From the NCBI RefSeq assembly GCF_000711795.1, contig NZ_JONH01000012.1:124001-188000 (forward strand): a stretch of 64,000 bases of DNA, in the 5' to 3' direction. Source of the stretch: Vibrio pacinii DSM 19139 (GTDB lineage: Bacteria > Pseudomonadota > Gammaproteobacteria > Enterobacterales > Vibrionaceae). Each line of letters begins with the position of its first letter. The first letter of the stretch is position 1. A program made the translations under genes and the position numbers. The notes beneath the pieces are model-generated. The model saw nothing but the letters and a program-made list of their open reading frames with translations, had not been told where the DNA came from and did no database searches. This document shows, piece by piece, positions 27,322 through 36,495 of this stretch.

Positions 27322-27721
27322 AGGGATTTGGGTTGCGTATATCCTAAGCTGTTTTACTCCGTTTACCTGTTTGATCTCTGGCGTTTTGGCGATTGTTTAT
27401 GCGGGTTACCGATTAGATAAAGGAGAAGATGGCGATATTCTCGATTCCCATTACTATGGTTTAATCCGCACCTTCTTCTTGAACTTAACCTACTTTGTGG
27501 TCCTTATTATCACGGTAGCGACATCAAATGGGGTGCTTTCTGGCGTCAATGACTACTGGTACAAGAGCCCAGTGATTGATCAAATCGCTTATTACATCCC
27601 CTATGTTGGTTTTGTTTTTGGTTTAGTCGCCATCGTTATCTGGTTTATCAGGATGTATCAGGGAATGAGCCGATTGAAAGACAATCAACCCTTTAGTTTT
27701 TCAAAAGGGCCCAATTTATAG
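27304..27721 (+). CDS. Small membrane protein at the end of the fdh operon
   Basis: A 138-residue membrane protein with about three helices (10-32, 55-78, 100-122) and a hydrophilic C-terminus. The pattern (YILSCFTPF near the N-terminus, IPYVGFVFGLVAIVIWFI) recalls the DUF4870 superfamily of unknown function. ATG 27304 has AGGAG at the right distance and lies inside the fdhC end. Possible role in enzyme membrane attachment, inferred from position only. Confidence 0.75.
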
Positions 27722-27741
27722 CGATGCCATTTGCTTAATAA

Positions 27742-27766
27742 AAGCCCTAGTCTCTAGGGCTTTTTT
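27742..27766 (+). terminator. Terminator of the formate dehydrogenase operon
   Basis: AAGCCCTAG (27742-27750), loop TCT, CTAGGGCTT (27754-27762) and a T-run. It closes the operon 21 bases after its last stop codon. Confidence 0.92.
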
Positions 27767-27799
27767 GCACCACAAAAGCACGCTTTAATCTAGTGCAGT

Positions 27800-27816
27800 C
27801 TCACCATGTTAGTGCA
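27800..27816. promoter_or_regulatory. NtrC-like binding site upstream of amtB
   Basis: CTCACCATGTTAGTGCA matches the NtrC dyad TGCACCA-N3-TGGTGCA at most positions (CACCA and GTGCA arms). It lies about 139 bp before the predicted transcription start, near the spacing known for the E. coli glnA enhancer. Confidence 0.55.
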
Positions 27817-27920
27817 ATTAAAGCGTTAATTAAGCTTGCCTTAAAACAATCTTTGTTATCCACAATATAATACTACATTATTTCAATGACTTAATGTTAG
27901 TTGATAATGGTGTCATTCGC

Positions 27921-27936
27921 TGGCACATAACTTGCC
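27921..27936 (+). promoter_or_regulatory. Sigma-54 promoter of amtB
   Basis: TGGCACATAACTTGCC matches TGGCAC-N5-TTGC exactly, with GG-N10-GC. The predicted start is near 27947. It implies control by nitrogen status through NtrC. Confidence 0.8.
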
Positions 27937-28029
27937 GTAACACCTCTTCATACCGATTCACCAAGATGGTGATTAGTGTAAATTGATGCACATAAAAAGT
28001 GCGCGACAATCAACATGGAGACATTACGG

Positions 28030-29250
28030 ATGAGCGTAACAGCCAGTCAGGTTCATGGAGCAGTACAAACCTTGACCCAAAGTTCCGATACATTATTTCT
28101 TTTACTCGGCGCCATTATGGTGTTCTTGATGCATGCAGGCTTCGCTTTTCTCGAGGTTGGCACCGTCAGACATAAAAACCAAGTGAACGCTTTGGTGAAA
28201 ATTCTGGCTGATTTTGGTATTTCTGCACTCGCGTATTTTTTCATCGGTTATTGGGTCGCTTATGGCGCTAACTTCTTTGCCGATGCGCAAACCTTGTCGC
28301 AAGGAAATGGCTATGAGTTAGTGAAATTCTTTTTCTTACTGACCTTTGCAGCAGCGATCCCGGCGATTGTATCCGGTGGTATTGCTGAACGTGCGCGTTT
28401 CTACCCAATCTTAGTGGCAACTTTTTTTACCGTCGGTTTGGTTTATCCGCTCTTCGAAGGAATGATCTGGAACGGTAATTTTGGCTTGCAAGCTTGGTTT
28501 GAAAGCCAATTTGGTTATGGATTCCATGACTTTGCAGGTTCAGTCGTCGTCCATGCTGTCGGTGGTTGGATAGCACTTGTTGCGGTTATTTTCTTAGGCA
28601 TGCGTAAAGGCCGTATTCGCGCAGGCAAACATACCAACTTTGCACCGTCTAATATTCCGTTTCTTGCCTTAGGTGCTTGGATTCTGTGTGTTGGCTGGTT
28701 TGGTTTTAATGTGATGTCAGCCCAAACCCTCAACGGCATTAGTGGCCTTGTTGCAATGAACAGCCTAATGGCAATGGTCGGCGGTATTGTCGCCGCATTG
28801 ATTGTGGGTAAAAATGACCCGGGTTTTATTCATAATGGTCCATTGGCAGGGTTAGTGGCCGTTTGTGCAGGATCGGACTTGATGCATCCTATCGGTGCTT
28901 TAGTCACAGGGGCTATCGCTGGGGCTCTGTTTGTTTACTTATTTACTTATCTACAAAACAAAACCAAAATTGATGACGTACTGGGCGTATGGCCTCTGCA
29001 TGGCGTATGTGGTGCATGGGGTGGCATCGCTGCGGGAATCTTCGGTCAAACGGCATTAGGTGGTTTAGGTGGCGTCAGTCTGAGTGTGCAACTATTAGGT
29101 ACAGTTGTCGGCATTAGTATCGCACTGATCGGTGCTGGCATTGTTTATGGTGTGATTGATAAAGTGTCTGGCTTACGACTGTCAGAGGAAGATGAGTTCA
29201 ATGGTGCCGACTTAGCCATCCATAAAATCTCGTCAACCAACGAAGACTAA
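28030..29250 (+). CDS. amtB: Ammonium transporter AmtB
   Basis: A 406-residue inner-membrane ammonium channel with about 11 helices. Family marks: FLMHAGFAFLEVG, GGIAERARF, HDFAGSVVVHAVGGW with the first pore His, and WPLHGVCGAWGG with the second. The shorter start at 28030 is chosen because GGAG at 28017-28020 is spaced for it. No glnK-like gene sits beside it, unlike the usual glnK-amtB pair. The sigma-54 promoter and NtrC-like site fit nitrogen regulation. Confidence 0.93.
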   Translation: MSVTASQVHGAVQTLTQSSDTLFLLLGAIMVFLMHAGFAFLEVGTVRHKNQVNALVKILADFGISALAYFFIGYWVAYGANFFADAQTLSQGNGYELVKFFFLLTFAAAIPAIVSGGIAERARFYPILVATFFTVGLVYPLFEGMIWNGNFGLQAWFESQFGYGFHDFAGSVVVHAVGGWIALVAVIFLGMRKGRIRAGKHTNFAPSNIPFLALGAWILCVGWFGFNVMSAQTLNGISGLVAMNSLMAMVGGIVAALIVGKNDPGFIHNGPLAGLVAVCAGSDLMHPIGALVTGAIAGALFVYLFTYLQNKTKIDDVLGVWPLHGVCGAWGGIAAGIFGQTALGGLGGVSLSVQLLGTVVGISIALIGAGIVYGVIDKVSGLRLSEEDEFNGADLAIHKISSTNED

Positions 29251-29267
29251 TGAGTCAACAACCATCA

Positions 29268-29292
29268 AAGGTGGCGTTTAAGCCGCCTTATT
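29268..29292 (+). terminator. Probable terminator after amtB
   Basis: AAGGTGGC (29268-29275) and GCCGCCTT (29282-29289) pair with one wobble; ATTGG follows. The T-tract is weak. Confidence 0.5.
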
Positions 29293-29326
29293 GGTTTGCC
29301 ACACAAAATAGGTTTACCTCACAAAA
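29293..29326. repeat. Two direct repeats upstream of cobB
   Basis: GGTTTGCCACACAAAA (29293-29308) and GGTTTACCTCACAAAA (29311-29326) differ at two of 16 positions, period 18. They lie about 105-140 bp before cobB. Role unknown. Confidence 0.6.
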
Positions 29327-29431
29327 ACAGCGTTAAGTTACGCCATTTTCGACCATGGTCTAACCCAATTTATTAGGGTGTGAGCCTTGCCAATGCTAAG
29401 CTAACAACATCAATACTAAAAAGGATGTGGT

Positions 29432-30169
29432 ATGAACTTTCCTTATCGTAACGTTGTGGTCTTAACTGGCGCGGGTATCTCGGCAGAATCGGGAATTCAA
29501 ACCTTTCGAGCTCAAGATGGGCTTTGGGAAAACCATCGTATAGAGGATGTCGCAACGCCCGAGGGTTTTGAACGCAACCCTGATTTAGTTCAAGACTTTT
29601 ATAACAAGCGTCGTCTCAGTCTGCAAGATTCAAAGATTAAGCCTAATGCGGCTCATGTAGCGTTAGGCAAGCTTGAAGAGCAACTTGAGGGTAAGGTAAC
29701 CATCATTACCCAAAATATTGATAATCTTCATGAGCGCGGAGGCAGTGTGAATGTCATTCACATGCATGGTGAATTGTTGAAATCACGTTGCAGTGTTTCT
29801 AATCAGGTCATTGAAGAGAAAGGTGACATCAACACAGGTGACCTGTGCCATTGTTGTCAGATCCCATCACAGATGCGCCCTCATGTGGTTTGGTTTGGTG
29901 AAATGCCACTGAGAATGGGGGACATCTACGCAGCACTCGAAGAGGCCGATTTGTTTGTTTCGATTGGTACCTCAGGCGTGGTTTATCCTGCTGCTGGTTT
30001 TGTTCATGATGCGAGGATGCACGGCGCTCATACTATTGAGATAAACTTAGAGCCGAGCGCGGTAGAAAGTGAATTTGAAGAAAAGCGTTACGGCAAAGCG
30101 AGTGTTGAAGTGGCGAAACTGGTCGATGAAATACTCTCGTTACAACAGCCTGATATCAAGCATGCCTAA
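29432..30169 (+). CDS. cobB: NAD-dependent protein deacylase (sirtuin) CobB
   Basis: A 245-residue sirtuin that removes acyl groups from protein lysines using NAD+. NAD-binding motifs [20 protein letters not shown] (about 10-29) and [12 protein letters not shown], catalytic His in HMHGELLKS, and a zinc-ribbon with CSVS and CHCC pairs are all present. FRAQ-GLW and the Tyr/Arg area fit the class III type. It starts with AAGGATGTG as ribosome binding site and stands alone on plus. Confidence 0.93.
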   Translation: MNFPYRNVVVLTGAGISAESGIQTFRAQDGLWENHRIEDVATPEGFERNPDLVQDFYNKRRLSLQDSKIKPNAAHVALGKLEEQLEGKVTIITQNIDNLHERGGSVNVIHMHGELLKSRCSVSNQVIEEKGDINTGDLCHCCQIPSQMRPHVVWFGEMPLRMGDIYAALEEADLFVSIGTSGVVYPAAGFVHDARMHGAHTIEINLEPSAVESEFEEKRYGKASVEVAKLVDEILSLQQPDIKHA

Positions 30170-30193
30170 CGGCAACAACACCTTTGAACACGC

Positions 30194-30967
30194 TTAATGC
30201 TTACGTTGAGCGTTTTTCATTTCATACATCGCCTTATCTGTGCGCTCTATTGATTCAAACACGCTCGAACGGGTAGAGTGCTCAATCCCGTAACTAAAGG
30301 CGATGGGATCTTTTTGCAGTTGCTGTTTCACTTCGGTAATGAAAGTTTCCGCGCGTTCAGGCAAACAAACCACGACAAACTCATCACCACCAATGCGAAA
30401 TGCTTGTTCAGAATCGATGGTGCAGTTTTTTAGTACAGTAGCAAACCGAACAATCACCGTGTCACCCATCAAATGACCCTGGGTATCATTGACCGCTTTT
30501 AATCCATCTAAATCAATAAATACCAATTCAAATGGATCGAGCTCGACATCATGGAGTTTTTTACGGTTGTATAGCCCTGTTAACTCGTCTGTTGTTGCAC
30601 TCTTTTGAGCCGAGTGAACCAGCTTAGTAATGCCAAACGCTAAAAGTAAAAAGGAAAGTTGTAACATCCCATCTTCCATCAATGAGTCAATCATCGGGTG
30701 ATGGTCTGCTATCTGGTTGAAGTAGTTGAATTCGGTAACGACCTCATAAAAGCTATTGATGATGAGTAAACCGATGCCGTATAGAATCATCGCATTGGAT
30801 TTAATCGTGTTTAATGAAATGTTCGCAAGGTAAATAACCAGAATGAGTGTGTTCGTTTCAAACAGTAAATCGTAGCGAGAATCAATGGCAAGAAAATGAC
30901 TAATGATGAGCATGATGAGATGCGCACCAATAAGAATTGAAATAAAAAAGAGTGTCGCTCTATACAT
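30194..30967 (-). CDS. Membrane diguanylate cyclase (GGDEF)
   Basis: A 257-residue protein with three to four N-terminal hydrophobic helices (about 5-28, 38-55, 62-80, 100-112) and a C-terminal GGDEF domain (about 125-257). The catalytic signature FRIGGDEFVVV is intact, and TDELTGLYNRKKL and DLDGLKAVNDTQGH are present, so it should make c-di-GMP. The RxxD inhibitory site is not conserved upstream of GGDEF (the matching positions read IDSE), so product feedback at that site is unlikely. It lies downstream of the polyamine operon but is separated from it by a terminator. Confidence 0.88.
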   Translation of the reverse strand: MYRATLFFISILIGAHLIMLIISHFLAIDSRYDLLFETNTLILVIYLANISLNTIKSNAMILYGIGLLIINSFYEVVTEFNYFNQIADHHPMIDSLMEDGMLQLSFLLLAFGITKLVHSAQKSATTDELTGLYNRKKLHDVELDPFELVFIDLDGLKAVNDTQGHLMGDTVIVRFATVLKNCTIDSEQAFRIGGDEFVVVCLPERAETFITEVKQQLQKDPIAFSYGIEHSTRSSVFESIERTDKAMYEMKNAQRKH

Positions 30968-30982
30968 GCTTCTCCAGATATA

Positions 30983-31008
30983 AATAAAGCGGCTTGTGCC
31001 GCTTTATT
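30983..31008 (-). terminator. Terminator of the pot operon
   Basis: AATAAAGCGGC (30983-30993) and GCCGCTTTATT (30998-31008) form an 11-bp stem with loop TTGT; a T-rich tract follows on minus. Confidence 0.85.
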
Positions 31009-31026
31009 AAGTGTAAAACAAATTGT

Positions 31027-32064
31027 TTAGTTATCTACTTTTAGTTTTTGGAAATACTCATCGTAAAGAACACTGGCTTCACCAACTTCATCTTGCCAAG
31101 TACCGCTGTCCATTACCGCTTGCGGTGGGAAAATGTTCTGATCTTCAGTGAACGTTTTCGGCAATAGCTTGTGCGCCGCCGCCACTGGAGTAGGGTAACC
31201 AATCTCTAACGCAATTTTCGCTGCGTTTTCAGGACGTAGTAGGAAGTCGATCATCTTATGCGCCGCTTCAATGTTTTTCGCACCTGATGGAATTGATAGG
31301 CTATCCATCCAGAAAACAGTGCCTTTTTCTGGCCAGATAATGTCGATTGAAGCGCCTTCTTGACGAGCGGCGTAGGCTGAACCATTCCACAACATACCTA
31401 ATGAAACTTCACCGCCTAAGTAAGGTACCGCTGGGTTATCAGAATTAAATAGCAGCACGTTTGGCATCAGTTTTCTTAACTCTTCGTACGCCGCTTTGAT
31501 TTCATCTGGATTGGTTGTATTTGGCGAGTAGCCCAATTTTGTTAACGCAATATGGAATACTTCACGTGAGTCGTCCATTAGCATCAATTGGCCTTCCCAC
31601 TTGCTATCCCAAAAGTCATCCCATTTGGTTACTGATGACTTATCAAGCATATCAGAGTTGATACCAATACCGGTTGCACCCCAAATGTAAGGGATAGAGT
31701 AGTTGTTACTTGGATCAAAAGGTTTGTTTAGGAAGTTAGTATCCAAGTCGGCGAAGTGAGATAGCTTAGTTTTGTCGATTTGTTGCAGCATTCCCTCTTT
31801 ACGCATTTTAGACACAAAATAGGTTGACGGCACAACGAGATCGTAACCAGAGCCTTGAGTCTTTAACTTTGCGTACATGCTTTCGTTTGACTCATAAGTG
31901 GAATAAATCACTTTTATTCCGGTCTCTTTCGTAAAGTCTTCAAGAACTTCATTGGGAATATATTCAGACCAATTGTAGAAGTAGAGTTCTTGATCAGCCG
32001 CCATTGCAGGCGTCGTGAATAGCGTCGCTGCGCATAGCGCACTTGCGTAGAATTTACTTTTCAT
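31027..32064 (-). CDS. potD1: Spermidine/putrescine-binding protein PotD1
   Basis: A 345-residue periplasmic binding protein with a signal peptide (to about residue 22, TPAMAADQ). Conserved parts: LYFYNWSEYIPNEVLEDF, YESNESMYAKLK, YDLVVPSTYFVSKM, LMDDSREVFHIAL and LWNGSAYAA. It is the last gene of potABC-D2-D1, the order I recall from V. cholerae, where PotD1 imports spermidine/norspermidine and affects biofilm. A hairpin before it may change its level relative to PotD2. Confidence 0.92.
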   Translation of the reverse strand: MKSKFYASALCAATLFTTPAMAADQELYFYNWSEYIPNEVLEDFTKETGIKVIYSTYESNESMYAKLKTQGSGYDLVVPSTYFVSKMRKEGMLQQIDKTKLSHFADLDTNFLNKPFDPSNNYSIPYIWGATGIGINSDMLDKSSVTKWDDFWDSKWEGQLMLMDDSREVFHIALTKLGYSPNTTNPDEIKAAYEELRKLMPNVLLFNSDNPAVPYLGGEVSLGMLWNGSAYAARQEGASIDIIWPEKGTVFWMDSLSIPSGAKNIEAAHKMIDFLLRPENAAKIALEIGYPTPVAAAHKLLPKTFTEDQNIFPPQAVMDSGTWQDEVGEASVLYDEYFQKLKVDN

Positions 32065-32186
32065 TTGATTTCCGTTTTTTATCTATGAACGCTCAAAAGC
32101 CTGTCTCTTCTGAGTGAGCCTGATGATTGAATCTGCTTGTCATATGACAAACCTAGCAACGGATTAGTATATCAGCCATAAACGAA

Positions 32187-32210
32187 AATAGGCAGCGAAC
32201 GCTGCCTATT
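32187..32210 (-). terminator. Partial terminator between potD2 and potD1
   Basis: AATAGGCAGCG (32187-32197) and CGCTGCCTATT (32200-32210) form an 11-bp stem with a 2-base loop. On minus only TTTTCG follows, so it may attenuate rather than stop transcription. Confidence 0.6.
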
Positions 32211-32226
32211 TTTGCTGAACTTCGGC

Positions 32227-33261
32227 TTATTGGCCGGCTTTCAACTTCAAGAAATACTCTTCGTATTTCGCCGTTAAATTACCCACAGAATCTTGCCATT
32301 CAACGCGGTCAAGATCGTGTTGCGATGGGAATAACGGAGCAACATCTTTAAACTTCGCATTCGATTCGGCAACCGCGGTGAGATACCCCGTATCACGAGA
32401 GATTTGCTCAGCTATTTCTGGACGTAGGAGGAAATCAATCATCTTGTGCGCAGCGTCAACGTGCTTTGCACCTGAAGAGATCGCGAAGTTATCAACCCAG
32501 CCGATCCCGCCTTCTTTTGGGAAGACCAGTTTTAGATTCATGCCTTCGTTTTGTGCAGCGGCGGCGCTACCATTCCAAAGCATACCGACACCTACCTCGC
32601 CAGACATGTAGGGTGCTCCAGGATTGTCGGAATTAAACACCAGTACATTGGGCATCAGTTTTTGCAGCTCGGCGTATGCTTCATCAATCTGTTTTGGATC
32701 GGTAGAGTTACCCGAATAGCCAAGCTTACGTAGCGCAATATGGAACACTTCGCGTGTGTCATCCATCAGCATCAATTGGCCTTCAAGCTCTGGGTTCCAT
32801 AGATCAGCCCAGCTTTGAAAATCATTCGGATCGTACATGTCGGCATTAACCGCTAGCCCTGTAATAGCAACAACATGGGGAATAGAGTAGTCATTGTTTG
32901 GGTCATAAGGCTTGTTTAGATAGTTTTTATCTAAATTGTTAAAGTTAGTCAGCTTAGTTTTATCAATTTTTTGCAACATACCTTCATCGCGCATTTTAGC
33001 AACAAAGTAGGTTGATGGCACAACAAGGTCGTAACCCTGATTATGCGTCTTTAGTTTGGCATATAAGGTTTCGTTCGACTCATAAGTAGAATAGATAACC
33101 TTAATACCCGTTTCCTCGGTAAACTGTTCTAGGATATTACTGCTGATGTAAGGCCCCCAGTTCATAAATACCAATTGTTTGTTTTCGTCCGCTGTTACTG
33201 AACCTGAGAACAGTGAAAGCGCACATGCACTACCAGCTAATAAAGTAGCCCATTTTTTCAT
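32227..33261 (-). CDS. potD2: Spermidine/putrescine-binding protein PotD2
   Basis: A 344-residue periplasmic binding protein very similar to PotD1 next to it: LVFMNWGPYISSNILEQF, YESNETLYAKLK, LMDDTREVFHIAL, LWNGSAAAAQNEG. The signal peptide ends near residue 24 (SGSVTADE). The pair clearly arose by tandem duplication. The altered residues after the first strand (MNWGPYISS for YNWSEYIPN) are close to the ligand pocket, so ligand preference may differ. It is preceded by potC with a 110-base gap. Confidence 0.9.
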   Translation of the reverse strand: MKKWATLLAGSACALSLFSGSVTADENKQLVFMNWGPYISSNILEQFTEETGIKVIYSTYESNETLYAKLKTHNQGYDLVVPSTYFVAKMRDEGMLQKIDKTKLTNFNNLDKNYLNKPYDPNNDYSIPHVVAITGLAVNADMYDPNDFQSWADLWNPELEGQLMLMDDTREVFHIALRKLGYSGNSTDPKQIDEAYAELQKLMPNVLVFNSDNPGAPYMSGEVGVGMLWNGSAAAAQNEGMNLKLVFPKEGGIGWVDNFAISSGAKHVDAAHKMIDFLLRPEIAEQISRDTGYLTAVAESNAKFKDVAPLFPSQHDLDRVEWQDSVGNLTAKYEEYFLKLKAGQ

Positions 33262-33371
33262 TTACGTTAGCTCCAAACCAAACGTTGCCGCATAATGAAA
33301 GTCATTAATTGGCACTAGATAGAAAATAGAATGGCGACATGCCATCCTATTTAGTGAAATCGAACGTGATA

Positions 33372-34142
33372 CTACTGTACTTTTTCTCTTGCCAACAATT
33401 GAGAGACGATAACAAGAAATAATGAAACAATTAACATCACGGTTGCGAGCGCATTGACCTCGGGTGAAATACCGACCTTAACCATTGAGTAAATTTTTAA
33501 TGGCAAGATTTCGTATGTTGGCCCAGTAACAAAAGAGCTGATGATGACGTCGTCAAGCGATAGGGTAAAGCTCAATAGCCATCCTGCAGCTACGGCAGGT
33601 TTGGCAAGTGGCAGAATGATTTGCTTCAAAATCGTCCACTCGCTTGCCCCGAGATCTTTTGCAGCCTCAAGCATTTTTACGTCAAAACCATTTAAGCGAC
33701 TGTAAACAGTCACCACGACAAACGGTAAACAGAAAGTAATATGTGCAATAAGCAAGGTGATGAAACCGAGCTGAGCTCCTAGCACCAAGAACAAAGCCAA
33801 TAGCGAGATCGCCATTACGATGTCTGGTGACATCATCACCACGAACAGCATACCGTTGACCGCACGTTTGCCTTTAAAGGTGTAGCGAAATAGGGCTACG
33901 GCGGTCAAGCTACCGATAATCGTCGCTGCGGTAGCAGAGAAAACGGCAACATTCAGTGAATGCCACGCTGCCTGCATTAAGCTGTCATTGTTAACTAGGG
34001 TTTCATACCACTTGGTGGTGAAGCCGCCCCATTTCATACCAAATTTGTTGGCATTAAATGAGTTAACGATCAACACGATAATTGGCAGATACAAAAACGC
34101 GTACACTAACGCCATAAAGCTAAATCGAACTGTTCGTCCCAT
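33372..34142 (-). CDS. potC: Polyamine ABC transporter permease PotC
   Basis: A 256-residue inner-membrane permease with six helices. The EAA loop is visible in [28 protein letters not shown] (about 150-178). The NSFNANKFGMKWGGFTTKWY segment after the first helix is typical of PotC. It pairs with PotB and PotA. Its start codon overlaps the potB stop by one base. Confidence 0.94.
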   Translation of the reverse strand: MGRTVRFSFMALVYAFLYLPIIVLIVNSFNANKFGMKWGGFTTKWYETLVNNDSLMQAAWHSLNVAVFSATAATIIGSLTAVALFRYTFKGKRAVNGMLFVVMMSPDIVMAISLLALFLVLGAQLGFITLLIAHITFCLPFVVVTVYSRLNGFDVKMLEAAKDLGASEWTILKQIILPLAKPAVAAGWLLSFTLSLDDVIISSFVTGPTYEILPLKIYSMVKVGISPEVNALATVMLIVSLFLVIVSQLLAREKVQ

Positions 34143-35002
34143 CAGTCTAGCTCCGCTTTTTTATTCAACAGTTTGCCTGCACGGTAGTAAGCATAAAGCA
34201 TAATCGCCATCGCAATGGTTAAGGCAATGCTAGTCGCCGCGCCAAAAGGCCAATCTCGCGCATTCAATACTTGGCTCTTAATCACGTTACCAATCAATAG
34301 ATTCTTCGCCCCACCTAATAAGTCTGAGATGTAAAACATCCCCAAAGCGGGCAACAGCACTAATAAGCAGCCGCCGATGATTCCCGGCATAGTCAGAGGC
34401 AAAATTATCTTAGTGATGGTTTGCAACTTATTGGCCCCTAAATCTTTAGCAGCTTCAATATAAGTGTGATCTAGCTTCTCAATAGCGGAATAGAGCGGCA
34501 AAATCATAAACGGCAAAAGGATGTAGACCAAACCGATCATCACCGCGGTTTCGGTGTACATCAGACGTATCGGTTTATCGATAATTTCCATTGCCATCAG
34601 TGATTTATTTAAAATGCCTTGCGTACCTAAGACTATTTTCATTCCATAGGTACGAATCAATGAGTTAGTCCAAAAAGGAACAATCACCAAGAACAGCATA
34701 ATAGGGCGCCATTTAGGCGGCATTTTTGCAACGATATACGCGAATGGATAGCCAATCACTAAACACAACAACGTCGCGATAATGGCCATATAAAAAGAGT
34801 GCAACAACACCTTGGCATAGAGCGGATCGATCAAACGGACATAGTTATCCAACGTGAATGTCAGCTCAATGAGATTGGATTCATCACGCGTAAGGAAACT
34901 GGTTGCAATGATCATCACGTTTGGGATCAGCACAAACAGCGTTAACCAACCGACAATCAGGGCAATGATCGCATTTTGTAGACTAATCGTCTTGGCTTTC
35001 AT
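34142..35002 (-). CDS. potB: Polyamine ABC transporter permease PotB
   Basis: A 286-residue permease with six helices and the EAA loop [28 protein letters not shown]. Start ATG 35002 is chosen because GGGAGG lies 9 bases before it; the frame is open 13 codons further. It overlaps the potA end by 20 bases and potC by one. Confidence 0.93.
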   Translation of the reverse strand: MKAKTISLQNAIIALIVGWLTLFVLIPNVMIIATSFLTRDESNLIELTFTLDNYVRLIDPLYAKVLLHSFYMAIIATLLCLVIGYPFAYIVAKMPPKWRPIMLFLVIVPFWTNSLIRTYGMKIVLGTQGILNKSLMAMEIIDKPIRLMYTETAVMIGLVYILLPFMILPLYSAIEKLDHTYIEAAKDLGANKLQTITKIILPLTMPGIIGGCLLVLLPALGMFYISDLLGGAKNLLIGNVIKSQVLNARDWPFGAATSIALTIAMAIMLYAYYRAGKLLNKKAELD

Positions 35003-36116
35003 TGAGGACGACCTCCCAACTTTCAACCCAAGTGATAGCAACTTTTTGTCCTAAAGAGTGGTCCACGTCGGGATCGTCTTCATTGAAAAATTCGCTGACC
35101 ATGACACGCATACCAGACTCAAGTTCGATCACTGAATCTAGCGTCATGCCTTTGTAAGTCCGTTCCATTACGTGACCTACAATGCCTCTTTGCTCAGACT
35201 CTTTGATCTCTTCGATGCGAAGATCTTCTGGGCGCAGTAATACTTGCAGCTTATCACCGCTGTTGGCGGATTTATTGCAGTAGACAACCGAGTCAACGCC
35301 TTCAATATTGGCGCGAATGCGTTTGTTGTCGGTGCGTTCAAGCATCGTCGCGTTAAAGACGTTGATCTCGCCAATAAATTTGGCAACGAATAGATTTTTT
35401 GGCTCTTCATAGATTTCGCGTGGAGAGCCATCTTGCTCAACCACACCATCACGCATCACAATAATGCGGTCAGACATTGACAAGGCTTCTTCTTGGTCGT
35501 GAGTCACGAAGATAAAAGTGATCCCAAGCTGACGTTGAAGTTGCTTTAGTTCAATTTGCATCTGCTTGCGCAATTTGTAGTCGAGTGCAGACAATGATTC
35601 ATCAAGCAATAAAACTTTGGGCTTATTCACAACCGCACGCGCTATCGCGATACGTTGTTGCTGACCCCCAGACAGTTGGTGTGGTTTACGCGCAGCCATC
35701 TTCTCGAGTCGAACCATTCGCAGGGCTTCCATGACGCGAGGCTCAATATCTGCAGCATTCACTTTTTGCATCCGTAAACCAAAGGCAACGTTTTCAAACA
35801 CGGTCATATGGGGAAATAGTGCATAACTCTGAAATACAGTATTGACGTGCCTTTGCTCTGCAGGAACTTGAGTGACATTCTGATTGGCTAGGGTGATTTC
35901 ACCGCTATCAGCGGCTTCAAAACCCGCAATCATCCTCAATACGGTCGTTTTACCACAGCCGGAAGGACCTAAAATTGTAAGGAACTCACCATGGTTAACA
36001 TCCAAATTCAAATTCGAGATGATTTCCTTGCCATCAAAACTTTTACTTATGCCAGTTAGACGTACAACTGGTTGTCCTGCATGTTTAGTAGCGTTCAACG
36101 TCTGTTTTTCTCCCAT
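34983..36116 (-). CDS. potA: Polyamine ABC transporter ATPase PotA
   Basis: A 377-residue ABC ATPase: Walker [10 protein letters not shown], signature [14 protein letters not shown], Walker [14 protein letters not shown]-loop [10 protein letters not shown], and a C-terminal TOBE domain (about 290-375). It energises the PotBCD polyamine importer. Start ATG 36116 (MGEKQTLN) resembles the E. coli start MGQSKKLN; a GTG at 36128 with TAGGT upstream is an alternative. It is the first gene of the operon. Confidence 0.93.
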   Translation of the reverse strand: MGEKQTLNATKHAGQPVVRLTGISKSFDGKEIISNLNLDVNHGEFLTILGPSGCGKTTVLRMIAGFEAADSGEITLANQNVTQVPAEQRHVNTVFQSYALFPHMTVFENVAFGLRMQKVNAADIEPRVMEALRMVRLEKMAARKPHQLSGGQQQRIAIARAVVNKPKVLLLDESLSALDYKLRKQMQIELKQLQRQLGITFIFVTHDQEEALSMSDRIIVMRDGVVEQDGSPREIYEEPKNLFVAKFIGEINVFNATMLERTDNKRIRANIEGVDSVVYCNKSANSGDKLQVLLRPEDLRIEEIKESEQRGIVGHVMERTYKGMTLDSVIELESGMRVMVSEFFNEDDPDVDHSLGQKVAITWVESWEVVLNESQDD

Positions 36117-36495
36117 TTGGGGCGTCACTGAAACCTAAGTTCAACGACCGATTGTTACACAAATTCGAGGCGCGCATCATAATCACCAATAGTGTGAAAT
36201 CAAAGCATTTTCTCATCTTGAAACAGAAAAAAATTTGTCGATAAAAGTAAACATTCCTTACCATACACTTTCTATTTACCGAGAGTCGTACTTATGTAAG
36301 AAAAATCTCTTTGTTTTTATTGGGATATAAACACTTATGCGCTGCGTTTAGTGCTTAATTATCAACCAATCAGACAGGAAAGCAAGCGGATGTTCGAGAA
36401 CTGATTTTAGACTTAGCTTGGTTGACGTATAATACTCGCAACTTTTTATCAACAGGTTAGCTTAGTGGCATTGTCATTAAGCATTGGATTCAAGA
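36117..36495. promoter_or_regulatory. Divergent promoter region potA / membrane protein
   Basis: About 370 AT-rich bases between potA and the plus-strand membrane protein gene. On plus a TATAAT box lies at 36428-36433, about 62 bases before the gene. No strong palindrome or small gene was seen. The pot promoter must lie on minus here but I could not place it with confidence. Confidence 0.45.

Larger units (their letters stand above)
27722..28029 (+). promoter_or_regulatory. Regulatory region of amtB
   Basis: After the fdh terminator this 308-base region holds an NtrC-like site (27800-27816), a sigma-54 promoter (27921-27936) and an AT-rich spacer. The start chosen for amtB is 28030 (GGAG at 28017-28020). 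I see no small gene here. Confidence 0.75.
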
